From Flavobacteriaceae bacterium UBA3339 (GTDB lineage: Bacteria > Bacteroidota > Bacteroidia > Flavobacteriales > Flavobacteriaceae), in the NCBI GenBank assembly GCA_002360925.1, contig DERN01000011.1:254908-318907 (forward strand): DNA of 64,000 bases. Reading direction: 5' to 3'. A program made the position numbers and the translations under genes. Of the stretch, positions 24,019 to 34,200 are shown piece by piece (the stretch's first letter is position 1; each line of letters begins with the position of its first letter). The notes below the pieces were generated by a model. That model ran no database searches. It was not told the DNA's origin and saw only the letters and a list, made by a program, of their open reading frames with translations.

Positions 24019-25011
24019 TTAAACTAAATAGAAGAATGTGAATACGAACACCCAAACTAAATCTACAAAGTGCCAGTATAAACCTACTTTTTCTACCATT
24101 TCGTACGTTCCTCTTTTTTGGTATGTTCCTAACAACACGTTAAAGAAAATAATGATGTTTAATAATACACCAACTGTAACGTGGAATCCGTGGAAACCTG
24201 TAATAAAGAAGAATAAGTTAGCGAACGTTTTGTGACCATACTCGTTGCGGATTAAGTTTGCACCTTCTACAACATAGTTAAAATCGTTCATTCTTTGTAA
24301 TGACTCTTCACGAGACAATACTGTTTTATGATGTTTGTTTTCAGGATTTGTAAACTGTGTTCTGATTAAAACATCCGGATTATTTTGTAAACCTGCTTTT
24401 ACTTGCTCTAACGAAACTGTTGTTTCTGAAGAACCTTTCATGTACCAAGTTCCTTTGCTTCTTGTTAAAGCAGCGTCTTCTCTAGCAACAGAAGTATCGG
24501 CAAAATCAGCTAAAGCCAATCTTTTCCCGTCTTTATCTATAAACTGTAAAATTTCACCACCTTTTGTTTCAACAGCTCCATATGTTCCTGTTATGAAGTT
24601 TTTCCATTCCCAAGCTTGAGATCCTAAGAATATAAAACCACCAATAATAGTTAATAACATATAAGTAGCTACTTTCTTTTGCTTCATTTGATGACCTGCA
24701 TCAACCGCTAACACCATTGTTACTGATGAGAAGATTAAGATGAATGTCATTAAAGCTACATAATACATTGGTGCGTCTACACCATGTAAAAACGGAAAGT
24801 GATTAAATACCTCATCGGCAATTGGCCAAGAATCTAAAAATTTAAATCTTGTAAAACCGTATGCTGCAAGGAATCCAGCAAATGTTAATGAATCTGATAA
24901 TATGAAATACCACATCATCATTTTCCCATAGCTTGCTCCTAGAGGTTGAATATCTTCTCCACCTCCCCAAGTTTTTTCTTTAGTCGCTGCTGTAGTAACT
25001 GTCGCTCCCAT
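24019..25011 (-). CDS. Cytochrome c oxidase subunit III (long form)
   Basis: A 330-residue heme-copper oxidase subunit III with the usual helices. A soluble insertion of about 100 residues (about 145-245, from the end of WEWKNFITG to VVEGANLIRNEYGHKTFANL) separates the early helices from the last ones. Conserved late motifs are FFFITGFHGFHVTVGVLLN and GLYWHFVDLVWVFVF. Such an insertion is known from Bacteroidota subunit III proteins. It is followed by cox4 and preceded (66 bases) by a second, short subunit III, so the two may represent the split pair typical of these oxidases. Confidence 0.9.
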   Translation of the reverse strand: MGATVTTAATKEKTWGGGEDIQPLGASYGKMMMWYFILSDSLTFAGFLAAYGFTRFKFLDSWPIADEVFNHFPFLHGVDAPMYYVALMTFILIFSSVTMVLAVDAGHQMKQKKVATYMLLTIIGGFIFLGSQAWEWKNFITGTYGAVETKGGEILQFIDKDGKRLALADFADTSVAREDAALTRSKGTWYMKGSSETTVSLEQVKAGLQNNPDVLIRTQFTNPENKHHKTVLSREESLQRMNDFNYVVEGANLIRNEYGHKTFANLFFFITGFHGFHVTVGVLLNIIIFFNVLLGTYQKRGTYEMVEKVGLYWHFVDLVWVFVFTFFYLV

Positions 25012-25077
25012 AAAAAGTTTAAGTGTTAAAAAGTTCCCAAATTTACATCTTTTTTCTTTTAAAGAAAAGTAAATTGC

Positions 25078-25662
25078 CTATTTGTAAAAAGTAAAAAATA
25101 AAAACAAATACAACCACAAGAAATCTAAAAAGTGCCAAAACATCGCACCTAACTCTATTCCAAGTGTTTGACCTGAATTATACTTTTGTTTATAATGATT
25201 ATAAATTACAATTAATAATGAAATTAACCCACCTGCTAAATGGGCAATATGCACCAATACTACAACGTATAAAAACGAAGTGGTAATAGTACTTTGGCTT
25301 CCCGTAAAGAAATAGCCAGCATCGACAACCTGTCCAAATCCAACGAATTGTAAAACTACAAACAATAATCCTAAAATCAATGTTATTGCTAACATTAAAC
25401 TTGTAGTTTGTCTGTTATCTTTCGAAATCGCTTTTTTTGCTAAATGAAAAGTCACACTACTTAACAACATCACGATCGTACTCCATAAAAAAGCCTGAGG
25501 TAATTCGAAATCGCTTAACCAATCAGGTCTGTTTTTACTAATAACATAGGCACTTGTTAAACCTGCAAAAACCATCACGATACTTCCCATAGCAAATATC
25601 AGCATTGTTTTAGAGGCTTTACCCTTTTGTATTTGTTCTGTTTTTAGTTCTTCTACGTTCAT
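25078..25662 (-). CDS. Heme-copper oxidase subunit III (short form)
   Basis: A 194-residue, five-helix subunit III-family protein with motifs MLIFAMGSIVMVFAGLTSAY near residue 20, VVLVHIAHLAGGLISLLIVI near 130 and MFWHFLDFLWLYLFLFF at the end. Its ATG overlaps the heme O synthase stop codon by one base (TAATG), showing coupling. Subunit III supports oxidase stability and proton uptake. Two subunit III-type genes side by side, without subunits I/II (which are at 50-53 kb), is the arrangement here. Confidence 0.88.
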   Translation of the reverse strand: MNVEELKTEQIQKGKASKTMLIFAMGSIVMVFAGLTSAYVISKNRPDWLSDFELPQAFLWSTIVMLLSSVTFHLAKKAISKDNRQTTSLMLAITLILGLLFVVLQFVGFGQVVDAGYFFTGSQSTITTSFLYVVVLVHIAHLAGGLISLLIVIYNHYKQKYNSGQTLGIELGAMFWHFLDFLWLYLFLFFTFYK

Positions 25663-26561
25663 TATCGTAAGAATTTATCTAATATGAAAATTATTTGAAT
25701 CAATGAAATATAGGTTACACTAATCAGCATCAATGTTTTTGCCGATTTATCTGTTCTGTTGCGGTACAATTGTATAGCTCCGTAAAGCATCCACAAACCT
25801 GCAGCTAAAACTAAAACAGCTGCAATTGGCGATAAATACAATCTTCCGGTATATCCTGTTGCTGGCAATAAAGAAACAACAATTAACCAAATGGTATATA
25901 AGATAACTTGTAATGCCGTTTTTTTATCTTTTTTTCGAGTTGGAAGTAAATAAAAACTTCCTTTTTCGTAATCGTTATATAAAAACCAACCTAAAGCCCA
26001 AAAATGAGGAAACTGCCAAAAGAACTGAATCAAAAACAACATTCCAGCTTCGATTCCGAATTGATCTGTATGCGCAACCCAACCCAACATGAACGGAATT
26101 GCTCCGGGAAAAGCTCCCACAAAAACTGCTAAAGGCGTTAAAGGTTTTAAAGGTGTATAAACGCTTGTGTATAAGAAAATGGAAATTGCTCCGAACATTG
26201 CCGTTTTAGGACTTACAATATACAGAATTACAATTCCGATCACAGTTAAAGCGCATGCTAAAATAAACGCGCTGTTTTTAGAAACTCTCCCTGAAGATAT
26301 TGGACGATTTTTAGTACGATCCATCTTAGAATCCAGATCTTTTTCAATAATCTGATTAAAAGCATTCGATGCGCCAACCATACAATATCCACCAACAGCA
26401 AGCATTATCAAAGTTACAATGCTAATCTCGCGCCAGTCTTCTACCGCTAACAAATATCCGGCTAAAGTAGAAAAAACCACACTAAAAGCTAAACCTGCTT
26501 TTGTCATGGACTTAAACTCAGAGATTACCGAAACTTTTTTTATTGTTGAAGTTGTTTCCAA
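25662..26561 (-). CDS. cyoE: Protoheme IX farnesyltransferase (heme O synthase)
   Basis: A 299-residue UbiA-family membrane enzyme that adds farnesyl diphosphate to heme B to give heme O, the precursor of heme A in the oxidase encoded in this window. The first aspartate motif is NAFNQIIEKDLDSKMDRTKN near residues 66-85; the second region reads WFLYNDYEKGSFYLLP. Nine helices are expected. The likely start is TTG (26559-26561): no ATG is available upstream, and the next in-frame ATG (residue 19) would remove part of the N-terminus. A TATATTTG -7 element lies about 32 bases upstream. First gene of the cyoE-cox3-cox3-cox4 operon. Confidence 0.92.
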   Translation of the reverse strand: METTSTIKKVSVISEFKSMTKAGLAFSVVFSTLAGYLLAVEDWREISIVTLIMLAVGGYCMVGASNAFNQIIEKDLDSKMDRTKNRPISSGRVSKNSAFILACALTVIGIVILYIVSPKTAMFGAISIFLYTSVYTPLKPLTPLAVFVGAFPGAIPFMLGWVAHTDQFGIEAGMLFLIQFFWQFPHFWALGWFLYNDYEKGSFYLLPTRKKDKKTALQVILYTIWLIVVSLLPATGYTGRLYLSPIAAVLVLAAGLWMLYGAIQLYRNRTDKSAKTLMLISVTYISLIQIIFILDKFLR

Positions 26562-26592
26562 AATAACTTGTTTGCTAATGAAATTTGGTTTG

Positions 26593-26600
26593 CAAATATA
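26593..26600 (-). promoter_or_regulatory. -7 promoter element for the cyoE-cox3-cox3-cox4 operon
   Basis: Minus strand TATATTTG, full match to TAnnTTTG, about 25 bases of leader before the TTG start. Confidence 0.5.
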
Positions 26601-26651
26601 CTTTAAAAAAACTCTTTTAGCTAACTATTTGAATTTTATTCAGTGTTAAAC

Positions 26652-27407
26652 TCAATAAATAGACTTGATTGATTCTTCTTGACTTTTCACTATTTCTTTT
26701 GCCGAAGAAGTTCCGATTCTTTTAACTCCTTTCGATATATAAAACAATGCTTCTTCTAATGTTTTAATTCCTCCAGAAGCCTTAACAAATAAAGGCGTTG
26801 CATTTTCTAACATTAATGTAATAACATGCGGATTTGCTCCGTTTAGCAAGTTGTTTTTTGTTTTAAAAAACCCAGTTGAAGATTTTATAAAGACTTTTGA
26901 ATAATCTGCTTCATCGAAAAACCGAATTACAATGTTCTTGATTAAAACCGTTAGCTGAATAATTTCTTTATCTGTCAATGCTGCGGTTTCAATAATCCAC
27001 TTTACAGTTTTATGATGTTTTAAACACAAAGCATTACATTCTTTTACTTCGTTTTGAACTTTTTCAATTTCTCCTCGTTTAAACCCTTCATAGTCTATAA
27101 CGAAATCTAAATCATCCGCACCATTTTCAATTGCTTTTTCGACTTCAATTAATTTTGTTTCTAGTCCTCCGCTTCCTTTCGGAAAATCAATAACAGTTCC
27201 AACCAAGACATTGCTTCTGTTCGAAATTAAAAACGATTTTGCTTTTTCAACATATTCAGGTCGAATCATGACTAATTTATATTTTTTAGTCATTGCTTCG
27301 TTTAATAAATCAAAAACATTTCTCTCGTCTTCTTTCACCGAAAGTCCCGATAGTTCGATTGGTTTTAAATACGTGGCATCTAAAAACGATTCTATTTTTA
27401 TATTCAT
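26652..27407 (-). CDS. deoC: Deoxyribose-phosphate aldolase
   Basis: Class I aldolase cleaving 2-deoxyribose 5-phosphate to glyceraldehyde 3-phosphate and acetaldehyde in deoxynucleoside breakdown. The 251-residue TIM barrel has the opening ESFLDATYLKP, the substrate strand LDFVIDYEGFKRGE, and the Schiff-base lysine in KVFIKSSTGFFKTKN near residue 160; the second active-site lysine is in FVKASGGIKTLEEA. The start is the ATG at 27405-27407; a TTG five codons upstream is open but lies in the T run of the upstream terminator. Single gene. Confidence 0.88.
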   Translation of the reverse strand: MNIKIESFLDATYLKPIELSGLSVKEDERNVFDLLNEAMTKKYKLVMIRPEYVEKAKSFLISNRSNVLVGTVIDFPKGSGGLETKLIEVEKAIENGADDLDFVIDYEGFKRGEIEKVQNEVKECNALCLKHHKTVKWIIETAALTDKEIIQLTVLIKNIVIRFFDEADYSKVFIKSSTGFFKTKNNLLNGANPHVITLMLENATPLFVKASGGIKTLEEALFYISKGVKRIGTSSAKEIVKSQEESIKSIY

Positions 27408-27422
27408 ATTGTCTAAAAACAA

Positions 27423-27445
27423 AAAACCTCACGAATTGTGAGGTT
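27423..27445 (-). terminator. Terminator of the gcvH-vanZ unit
   Basis: AAACCTCACGAATTGTGAGGTTT with TTTTTTGTTTTT after it on the minus strand. It includes the last codons of the VanZ-like gene and ends just before deoC. Confidence 0.82.
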
Positions 27446-27809
27446 TAAATTTTGTGTATAGTAAATAAATGGTAGTTCCTACCAAAACGCCTGCTGTATT
27501 GCTTGCTACATCTAACCATTCGAACGAACGTTTGGTTGGAAATACATCTTGCAAGAATTCTATCATTAAGCCAAACAGAATTAATCCTACAACGATTAAA
27601 ATCAAATTCAGCTTATAATTTGGCGTCTTTTTATTTAGTAATGCCCATGACCATAAAAATGACGAAGTAGTATAAAATATAAAATGTACTATTTTGTCGA
27701 TATTCGGAATACTAATTTTTTGAACCTCGTTTATGTTCGAAAGATTAATTAAACAAAAAACAAGAATTACAATATTCCAAAATACAGCCAGGAGCTTTTT
27801 ATTATGCAC
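27429..27809 (-). CDS. VanZ-like family membrane protein
   Basis: A 126-residue four-helix membrane protein with the VanZ-like pattern: NIDKIVHFIFYTTSSFLWSW, then IEFLQDVFPTKRSFEWLDVA and SNTAGVLVGTTIYLL. Family function is poorly known (VanZ itself gives teicoplanin resistance); in this phylum a VanZ-like gene often follows gcvH. Its start overlaps the gcvH end by eight bases, so the two are coupled. Confidence 0.85.
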   Translation of the reverse strand: MHNKKLLAVFWNIVILVFCLINLSNINEVQKISIPNIDKIVHFIFYTTSSFLWSWALLNKKTPNYKLNLILIVVGLILFGLMIEFLQDVFPTKRSFEWLDVASNTAGVLVGTTIYLLYTKFKPHNS

Positions 27810-28182
27810 CGATTAACTCTTTGTATTGATCTGCTGTTAATAAAGCATCGAACTGAGAAACGTCGCTCATTTTTACTTTAATCATCCATCCTGCTCCGTA
27901 AGCATCAGAGTTTACTAATTCTGGTTCTGTTTCTAAAGCTTCGTTGAATTCAACGATTTCTCCCGATACAGGTAAGAACAAATCAGAAACTGTTTTTACA
28001 GCTTCAACCGTACCAAAAACTTCGTCTTGATCTAATGTTTGATCTACCGTTTCTACCTCAACATAAACGATATCTCCTAATTCTTTCTGAGCAAAATCTG
28101 TAATTCCTACTGTTGCTACGTCGCCTTCTAAACTAACCCACTCGTGGTCTTTCGTGTACTTTAAATTAGCTGGTATATTCAT
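27802..28182 (-). CDS. gcvH: Glycine cleavage system H protein
   Basis: The lipoyl carrier of the glycine cleavage system, moving the aminomethyl group between P, T and L proteins. The protein has 126 residues from ATG 28180-28182: KYTKDHEWVSLEGDVATVG at the start, then the lipoyl-lysine motif FGTVEAVKTVSDLFLPVSG (lysine near residue 64), and the C-terminal ADQYKELIGA. A TTG start seven codons upstream is open but falls inside the TACATTTG promoter element, so the ATG is preferred. No other gcv gene is adjacent; it lies between sprA and a VanZ-like gene. Confidence 0.93.
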   Translation of the reverse strand: MNIPANLKYTKDHEWVSLEGDVATVGITDFAQKELGDIVYVEVETVDQTLDQDEVFGTVEAVKTVSDLFLPVSGEIVEFNEALETEPELVNSDAYGAGWMIKVKMSDVSQFDALLTADQYKELIGA

Positions 28183-28200
28183 TGTGTTATCTATTTTAAG

Positions 28201-28208
28201 CAAATGTA
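28201..28208 (-). promoter_or_regulatory. -7 promoter element for gcvH
   Basis: Minus strand TACATTTG, full match to TAnnTTTG, with about 13 bases of leader. It decides the gcvH start against the upstream TTG. Confidence 0.5.
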
Positions 28209-28241
28209 TAACTTTATTGATAATTGAAAAACTTTTAGCGT

Positions 28242-31200
28242 TTAATTTCCAAAGTTATAACGTAATGTTATTCCTGAACGAATATTGGTATTTGGATACA
28301 TGGTTGAAATAACCGCTCGACTAAATTGATGTTCGTAGAAAAACTTCGCCATAAAGTTTTTACTTAAATCGTATTCTGCCGTAACGCGAATATCGGTTCC
28401 ATCTTGCCCTGCTCCTATTTGATTGTTGTTGTAATCTAAATATCGAATAATGGTTTGACTTCTTCTCCATCTAAATTCTGTAGAAATACGCACATCACTT
28501 ATAATACGTCCGCCATTTGCAACACCTTCAAAATTCGTTGTAAAACCAACATCTTTAATAATAAAACCTAATTTAAAAGTATATTCATTCCCGGTTACTT
28601 CAGTCAATAAATTATTATCAAAACTCATCGAAAGCATACGATCTTTGTTAATTCCAAAACCAAAATCAAAATTCGATTTCGTTAAGAAATCAACACGAAC
28701 CAATGGTCTAAATTGTTCTATCATATTTACATTACTTACCACTGTTTTAGCAGGATAATTACCCGCTGCATTTAAAGCATTCGGACTTTCGAGATATTCG
28801 TAATTAGTCTGAAAATTATTTACAGAATAACTAGATTCATATCTATGAGAAATCGAAAAACGCGTAAAGTTGTCTCTAAACCACGGCAGTTTTACTAAAC
28901 CTCTATATTCTACTCTCCAATTTGGCAACGGAACATTCGCCATGAATCCGTTTTTCTGTTTACCAATATCTTTTCCTGTGTAAGCAGCTAAAAACGATGG
29001 TAATAATACTTCCTGACTACTACGTCCGTAACCAACCGGATATCCGTATTGATCGACATTTGCCGGATCAGACAAATCTATTCCACGTACTGTTGCCAAT
29101 CGTTGAGCAACCGCTAAACGATTCGTTTTAAATTGCTCGAATGCCGCAGAACCTGAAACATCGCTTTTTTGGAAAGCGGTATTAATCATGATAGTTGATG
29201 TTCTGTAATTACCAAATTCATAAGGCGAACGCGAATTATAAATTCCGTTTTCTACATCATATTGCTCCGACATATTAGTTGAATATTGTCGTCCACCACT
29301 TAAATTAATCGTAAAATCTTGAATCGGTCTAATATCTACCGTGAAGTTTAAATTTTCCGTATGCATTCTACTGAATTCCTGATTAAACTCAGGATATGCT
29401 GTTAACCAGCCTTTGCGCGCTGCCTCATAACGAACATCAGCTTGCGAACCAAAAACATAACCTAAAGTTGGGCGCGAAGATCCAAAGAAACCTAAACCTT
29501 CTAAATATCCCGGTAATACCGTTCCGTTCGATTCATTATAGTTAAGAGTTACGGTCTTAATCATTGTAACCAAATCAATTAATGCATCTAAAGCTTTTGA
29601 ACCTTCTTTTTCTTCGTCTTTTTTATCTTTAGCTGCTAAGGTATTACGTTCAATCTTTTCACCAGGTTTTGGCTTATTAGCCTGCATAGAAGAACGAGCA
29701 GGTTTTTTCGATTTTACCAATCCTAAATACTTATAAAGCGTTTCCATTTTCACACTTGAATTAATTGTATGAGTATTGGCATTTTGAATCGTATTTCCTA
29801 AAGCATAGTTTACACCATTATAATCGATAGACGAAAACGCATCGGTTGCACGTTGCCAACTGTAATCGCCCTGATATGAATACGTTGCATCTAAAAACGC
29901 TAAGAACGGAACTTTATCAAATGGTAATTTATAATTCAATTGTAAACTTTGCATACGAAGATTCGGAGTTCCGGGATTAAAATATCCATCCCAAATCCCC
30001 AAAGAATTATCAATATACATCTCATCATCATAATAATTACGAACTACATTATTGTTAGAAGCTGTATAAACTACTGATAAGTTTTTAGTAAAATTAAAGC
30101 TAAGTCCGTAATTATAATTAAAGAAATAATTTCTTCTGTACAATGGCTGAATTTCGATTCCTTCTACATCGATCATCCTATATTTTTGCTGATTGTACTG
30201 ACGCAAAACATCTGATTGGAACGAAACATTTGTAGGCAAAAGATTCAGATTAAAATCGGAAATCAATTTTAAATATTTGTTTTTATTTACTTTTTCAGCC
30301 TTTTTAAATGGCTCTAAATTCCAAGGCTTAAATGAATATGTATAATGCAAAGATGAACGTGCTTGTTGATCTAACATTTTTTCCACTTCGAAATTATGTT
30401 GTTCTACTTCGTTAAACGTATGTGAAAGCGTTACGTTTTCGATATCATAAAAACGTTGTTTTTGATCCGGTCCGCGTTGCTTGTTTACACCTACAAAGTT
30501 GATACTTGTGCGTTTTGTATAATCAATTGCGCGACTTTTAATTCCTTTACGTTCTTCATCGGTTACAGCCTCATCCATTTTTACTTTTAAACGAATATCC
30601 GGATCATTCGGATCATATTCCGGAGTGATCTTTTCTTCGGAAATCGAATAACTAATCGGAATATTTAAATTCCATTTTTTAGGTAAAACCTGATGTGCAT
30701 TTACCGCTGTTGTTACATTATATTGAAAAAGATCTTCACGACTGCGCTCTTGCGGACCTTGCTCTAAAGCTCCAAAACCAATTGTTTGCATGTTAGCTGA
30801 AGCTGTAACCGAAGCAAAATCGGCAACTTTAGCGTCGACTGTTGCAACAGCCGCCCAACCGCCTTTATTGGTCATATCCGAAACACGCAATTCGTTAAAC
30901 CAAACTTCACCGCGAATATCTCTTGGTTGCTCGCCTGTGCTTTGATATAGTATTTTGGTATTATTTCGAACTCCGACCATAATAGTTCTTACCAAACCAA
31001 AATTCGGATTTCCTTTAATTCCTATTCTAAGTTTGTTGATTTTATTCGATAAAGAAGTATCTAGTTCTTCTTCATTTTTAAAATAAATGTAATTCGGATT
31101 TTGCGCATGATCTCTGTTACGCATCAATTTTAACTTCGTAAGCAATTCTAACTGCAGTTCGATTTCGTTCGATAAAGGCCAAATTTCTTCCGGAATCGTT

Positions 31201-34200
31201 GTTCCCCATTGTGTAACTTTTAAAGGAATTTCGACTTGATAGAAGTTATTCGTAAAGTCATTTCCAAAACGAACAAACGCAACCATTTCATCGTCTTTTA
31301 AACGCGAAGCATCGTTAATATCTTCTAAAGCTTCTGCATGTAAAAACATTCTCAGTTTTTTATACTGACGCATATCGATGTTTCCAACATTTTTGAAAAC
31401 CGCACGCGAATCTTCAGGCTCTAATCCACTTGGCGCGCTGATTGCTGTATTTGCTTTGTAAACACGTAACGAAAGTGCTTGTTCGTTTTCGTTAATAATC
31501 GTGTTGTTTTGATTGATTTGCGTACGAGCAATTCCCGGTGGTAAAACATACGGAATCGGCGTACGAGAATAGTTGTTTAAAATATTCAACGTTGTAACAT
31601 CGAAACCTGTATTCGTTCCCTGAACAACCGTATTCGGATCTTCGACCAAATTATCTGTAAAACGACGCCAGCTGCTGCTTACTAAATTTAACGTTCCAAA
31701 ACGCAATGTTACTTCTTCGGTAAATCCGGTTAGGAACATACGCATAAAACGCACCGATTGTAAATCTGAAATAGCACCAACAGCATATTCCTGACTTGCC
31801 ACAATAGGCACTTTATACTGAATCCATTTTACCGGAGTTGTATTTCCGTTCGGGAAAGTTGCTGTTGTAGTACGAACATCGACTACATAATTTTGACCAA
31901 TTACCGGATTTGGCAAAACGTTTACTTCGTACTGATAATACGCATTAATCGTATTCATGGTATTATCGTTGTCAATATCCTCTACATCTGGCAGATTTGA
32001 ATTTCCGCGATTAGTATCCGAAAACTGAATCGGCGTATTTCCTTGTAAACCGTTATAGTTTTTATATCTCGAAACAATATCCCCTTTTGCTGTTAAAAAG
32101 AATTCGTAATTATCGCCCGCCGGATCGTTTTCGCCAGCAAATTGCGGAAATTTCGTAGCTTCTTCTTCATCATTCAATCCATCTAAACCAACATCTTGAT
32201 ATAAACGATTATTTGCATCAGAATCGAACGCATAAATTAAAGCAGTCGAAGCCGGAACTTTCCCCCAAATTGTACTAACTGTAGGCGTATTATTTCCCGG
32301 AGTCGGCAATCCGTTTTCGTATTGTTTCATTCCGTCTTGCAAAATATCTTCCGAAATATATCCTAAGTTTAAATACACTTTTCCGCTATTATTAGGATTT
32401 GCGATATCGCCCGGATTTCCCGTATATGGATCCATCATCCAAAACTCAATATATTCCACATTGTTCTGTTCAAAATTGGTAGATGCGATTGAACGCATAA
32501 TTCCTGCCCAGTTTTGTTGCGGATTCGGTAATTCTTTATTTAATAAATATTGCGGATTGTAATTGTAAGGTCCGCGTTCTTTTGGATAATAGGTTAAATT
32601 CAACGGATTTAACGTCAGCATTTCTCCTGCTGCAATATCCATTGTCGGGAAAATCTCTTCTTTGGCAATTCGACGTGTTTTATTCGACGATAAGTGATTA
32701 TCGGTCACATCATCGGGACGACGATAAGGACTATAAAAAATCTGATCGATATTATACCACGACATTTTTGCACGACGATAACCCGATTGTAAATCGGTAT
32801 GATTTTCACCAAAACCTACAGGAACAGAAGACAAAAACCACATGGTTGGATTTAACACATCAATATTGCTTTGCGTTCCTTCAAAGTTTTCGATATACGA
32901 AGTTGCTTCTCCGTTAATTTGATCCAGTTTTGAAGCACCAGGCAATAAATACGCAAACTCTCCTTTAACGGTTAAACTCGACATAACATCGGTATCGATA
33001 TTCGGAAGTTTATTTACCCAACGCGTTAAGAAAGGTAAATCTGTCGAATAATTGGCATTGAAACCAATAATAGTATTGTTTACAGATTCTTCACCATAGT
33101 TAGATTTTACAGATAAAGGTTGTTCGGACAAGCGCAAATAAGTTGCTCCTAAAACCAATTTATCATTTACCTGATGGTCAATATTGAAACCAAAAAACGT
33201 TCTTCTGTTTTGACTAAACATAGAAGTTTGCTCGGTCGAAATCTCAATCGGCGTGTTACTATTTTTCAATGATGGATCTTGAATCATCACCATTCCTCGC
33301 TGATAATCTACCGTATAATCCATTCCTTCTACAAGTGTTCTTCCGCCAGCAGTTACGACAACAGATCCTGGAGTTACGTTAAATCCACCAATCGGAATTC
33401 CGTCCATTGCATCGCTTTGAAAACGTCCTTTTAATTGGAACTTATTTTTTTCTGCATCTTGCGAGGCTTTCGCATACGTATTGCGATATAAATTTTTGTA
33501 AACGTATTTCTTTTGATTGGGATTATAACTTGCGTCGATGTTATAATCTTCGGAAGAATTACTCGATAATTTATCGAATAAATGCTCTCCAAAAGGCTCA
33601 ACCGTTGTAAAGATGATGCGTCCGCTTTCTTGATCGACCGTTACACCTTCAAACTTGTTCATGCTTTGTAAAACACCGCTATTTTGATTATATCCTCCCC
33701 CGTAATTTTGATTCTGATTTTGATTAAAAGGATTATTTGTAGGTCCGTTTGCAACAAAATCGAACCAACCATCTCCGCCTTTTTGCGGATCGTTTGTAGA
33801 GTTTAATCTATCTAAATTAAATACATTCAACAACGGCGTATTCGCAACATCTTCTGGCAACGTTGTTCCCGAAACCGGAGAAATATAATTTAATGGCGAC
33901 GGATCGGTGTATAGAATATTAAAACGGAAACCTTCTTGAGCAAACTGTCTTCCGTTTTCAACTCTATAAATATTTTTCATCATCAAATCCCAAACAGGCT
34001 CATCAATAGAAGACAATGTGCTTTTCAACATTTTCAAAACCAAACTCTGAGTTGTTGGCACATCTTGATTATTTCCGTCCTGACCAATAACCGTTGCGTC
34101 TACTCCGTCTGTTCCAAATTCTCCGACTTTATAAACTTTTCCACCAATTGTATATTCATACGCTACTGCTAAAACTTCGTCATTATTTAATGCTTGTTGT

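Noticed and set aside
32582..32917. 111-codon frame antisense to sprA
   Set aside because: Shadow of the sprA reading frame; composition follows the complementary codons.
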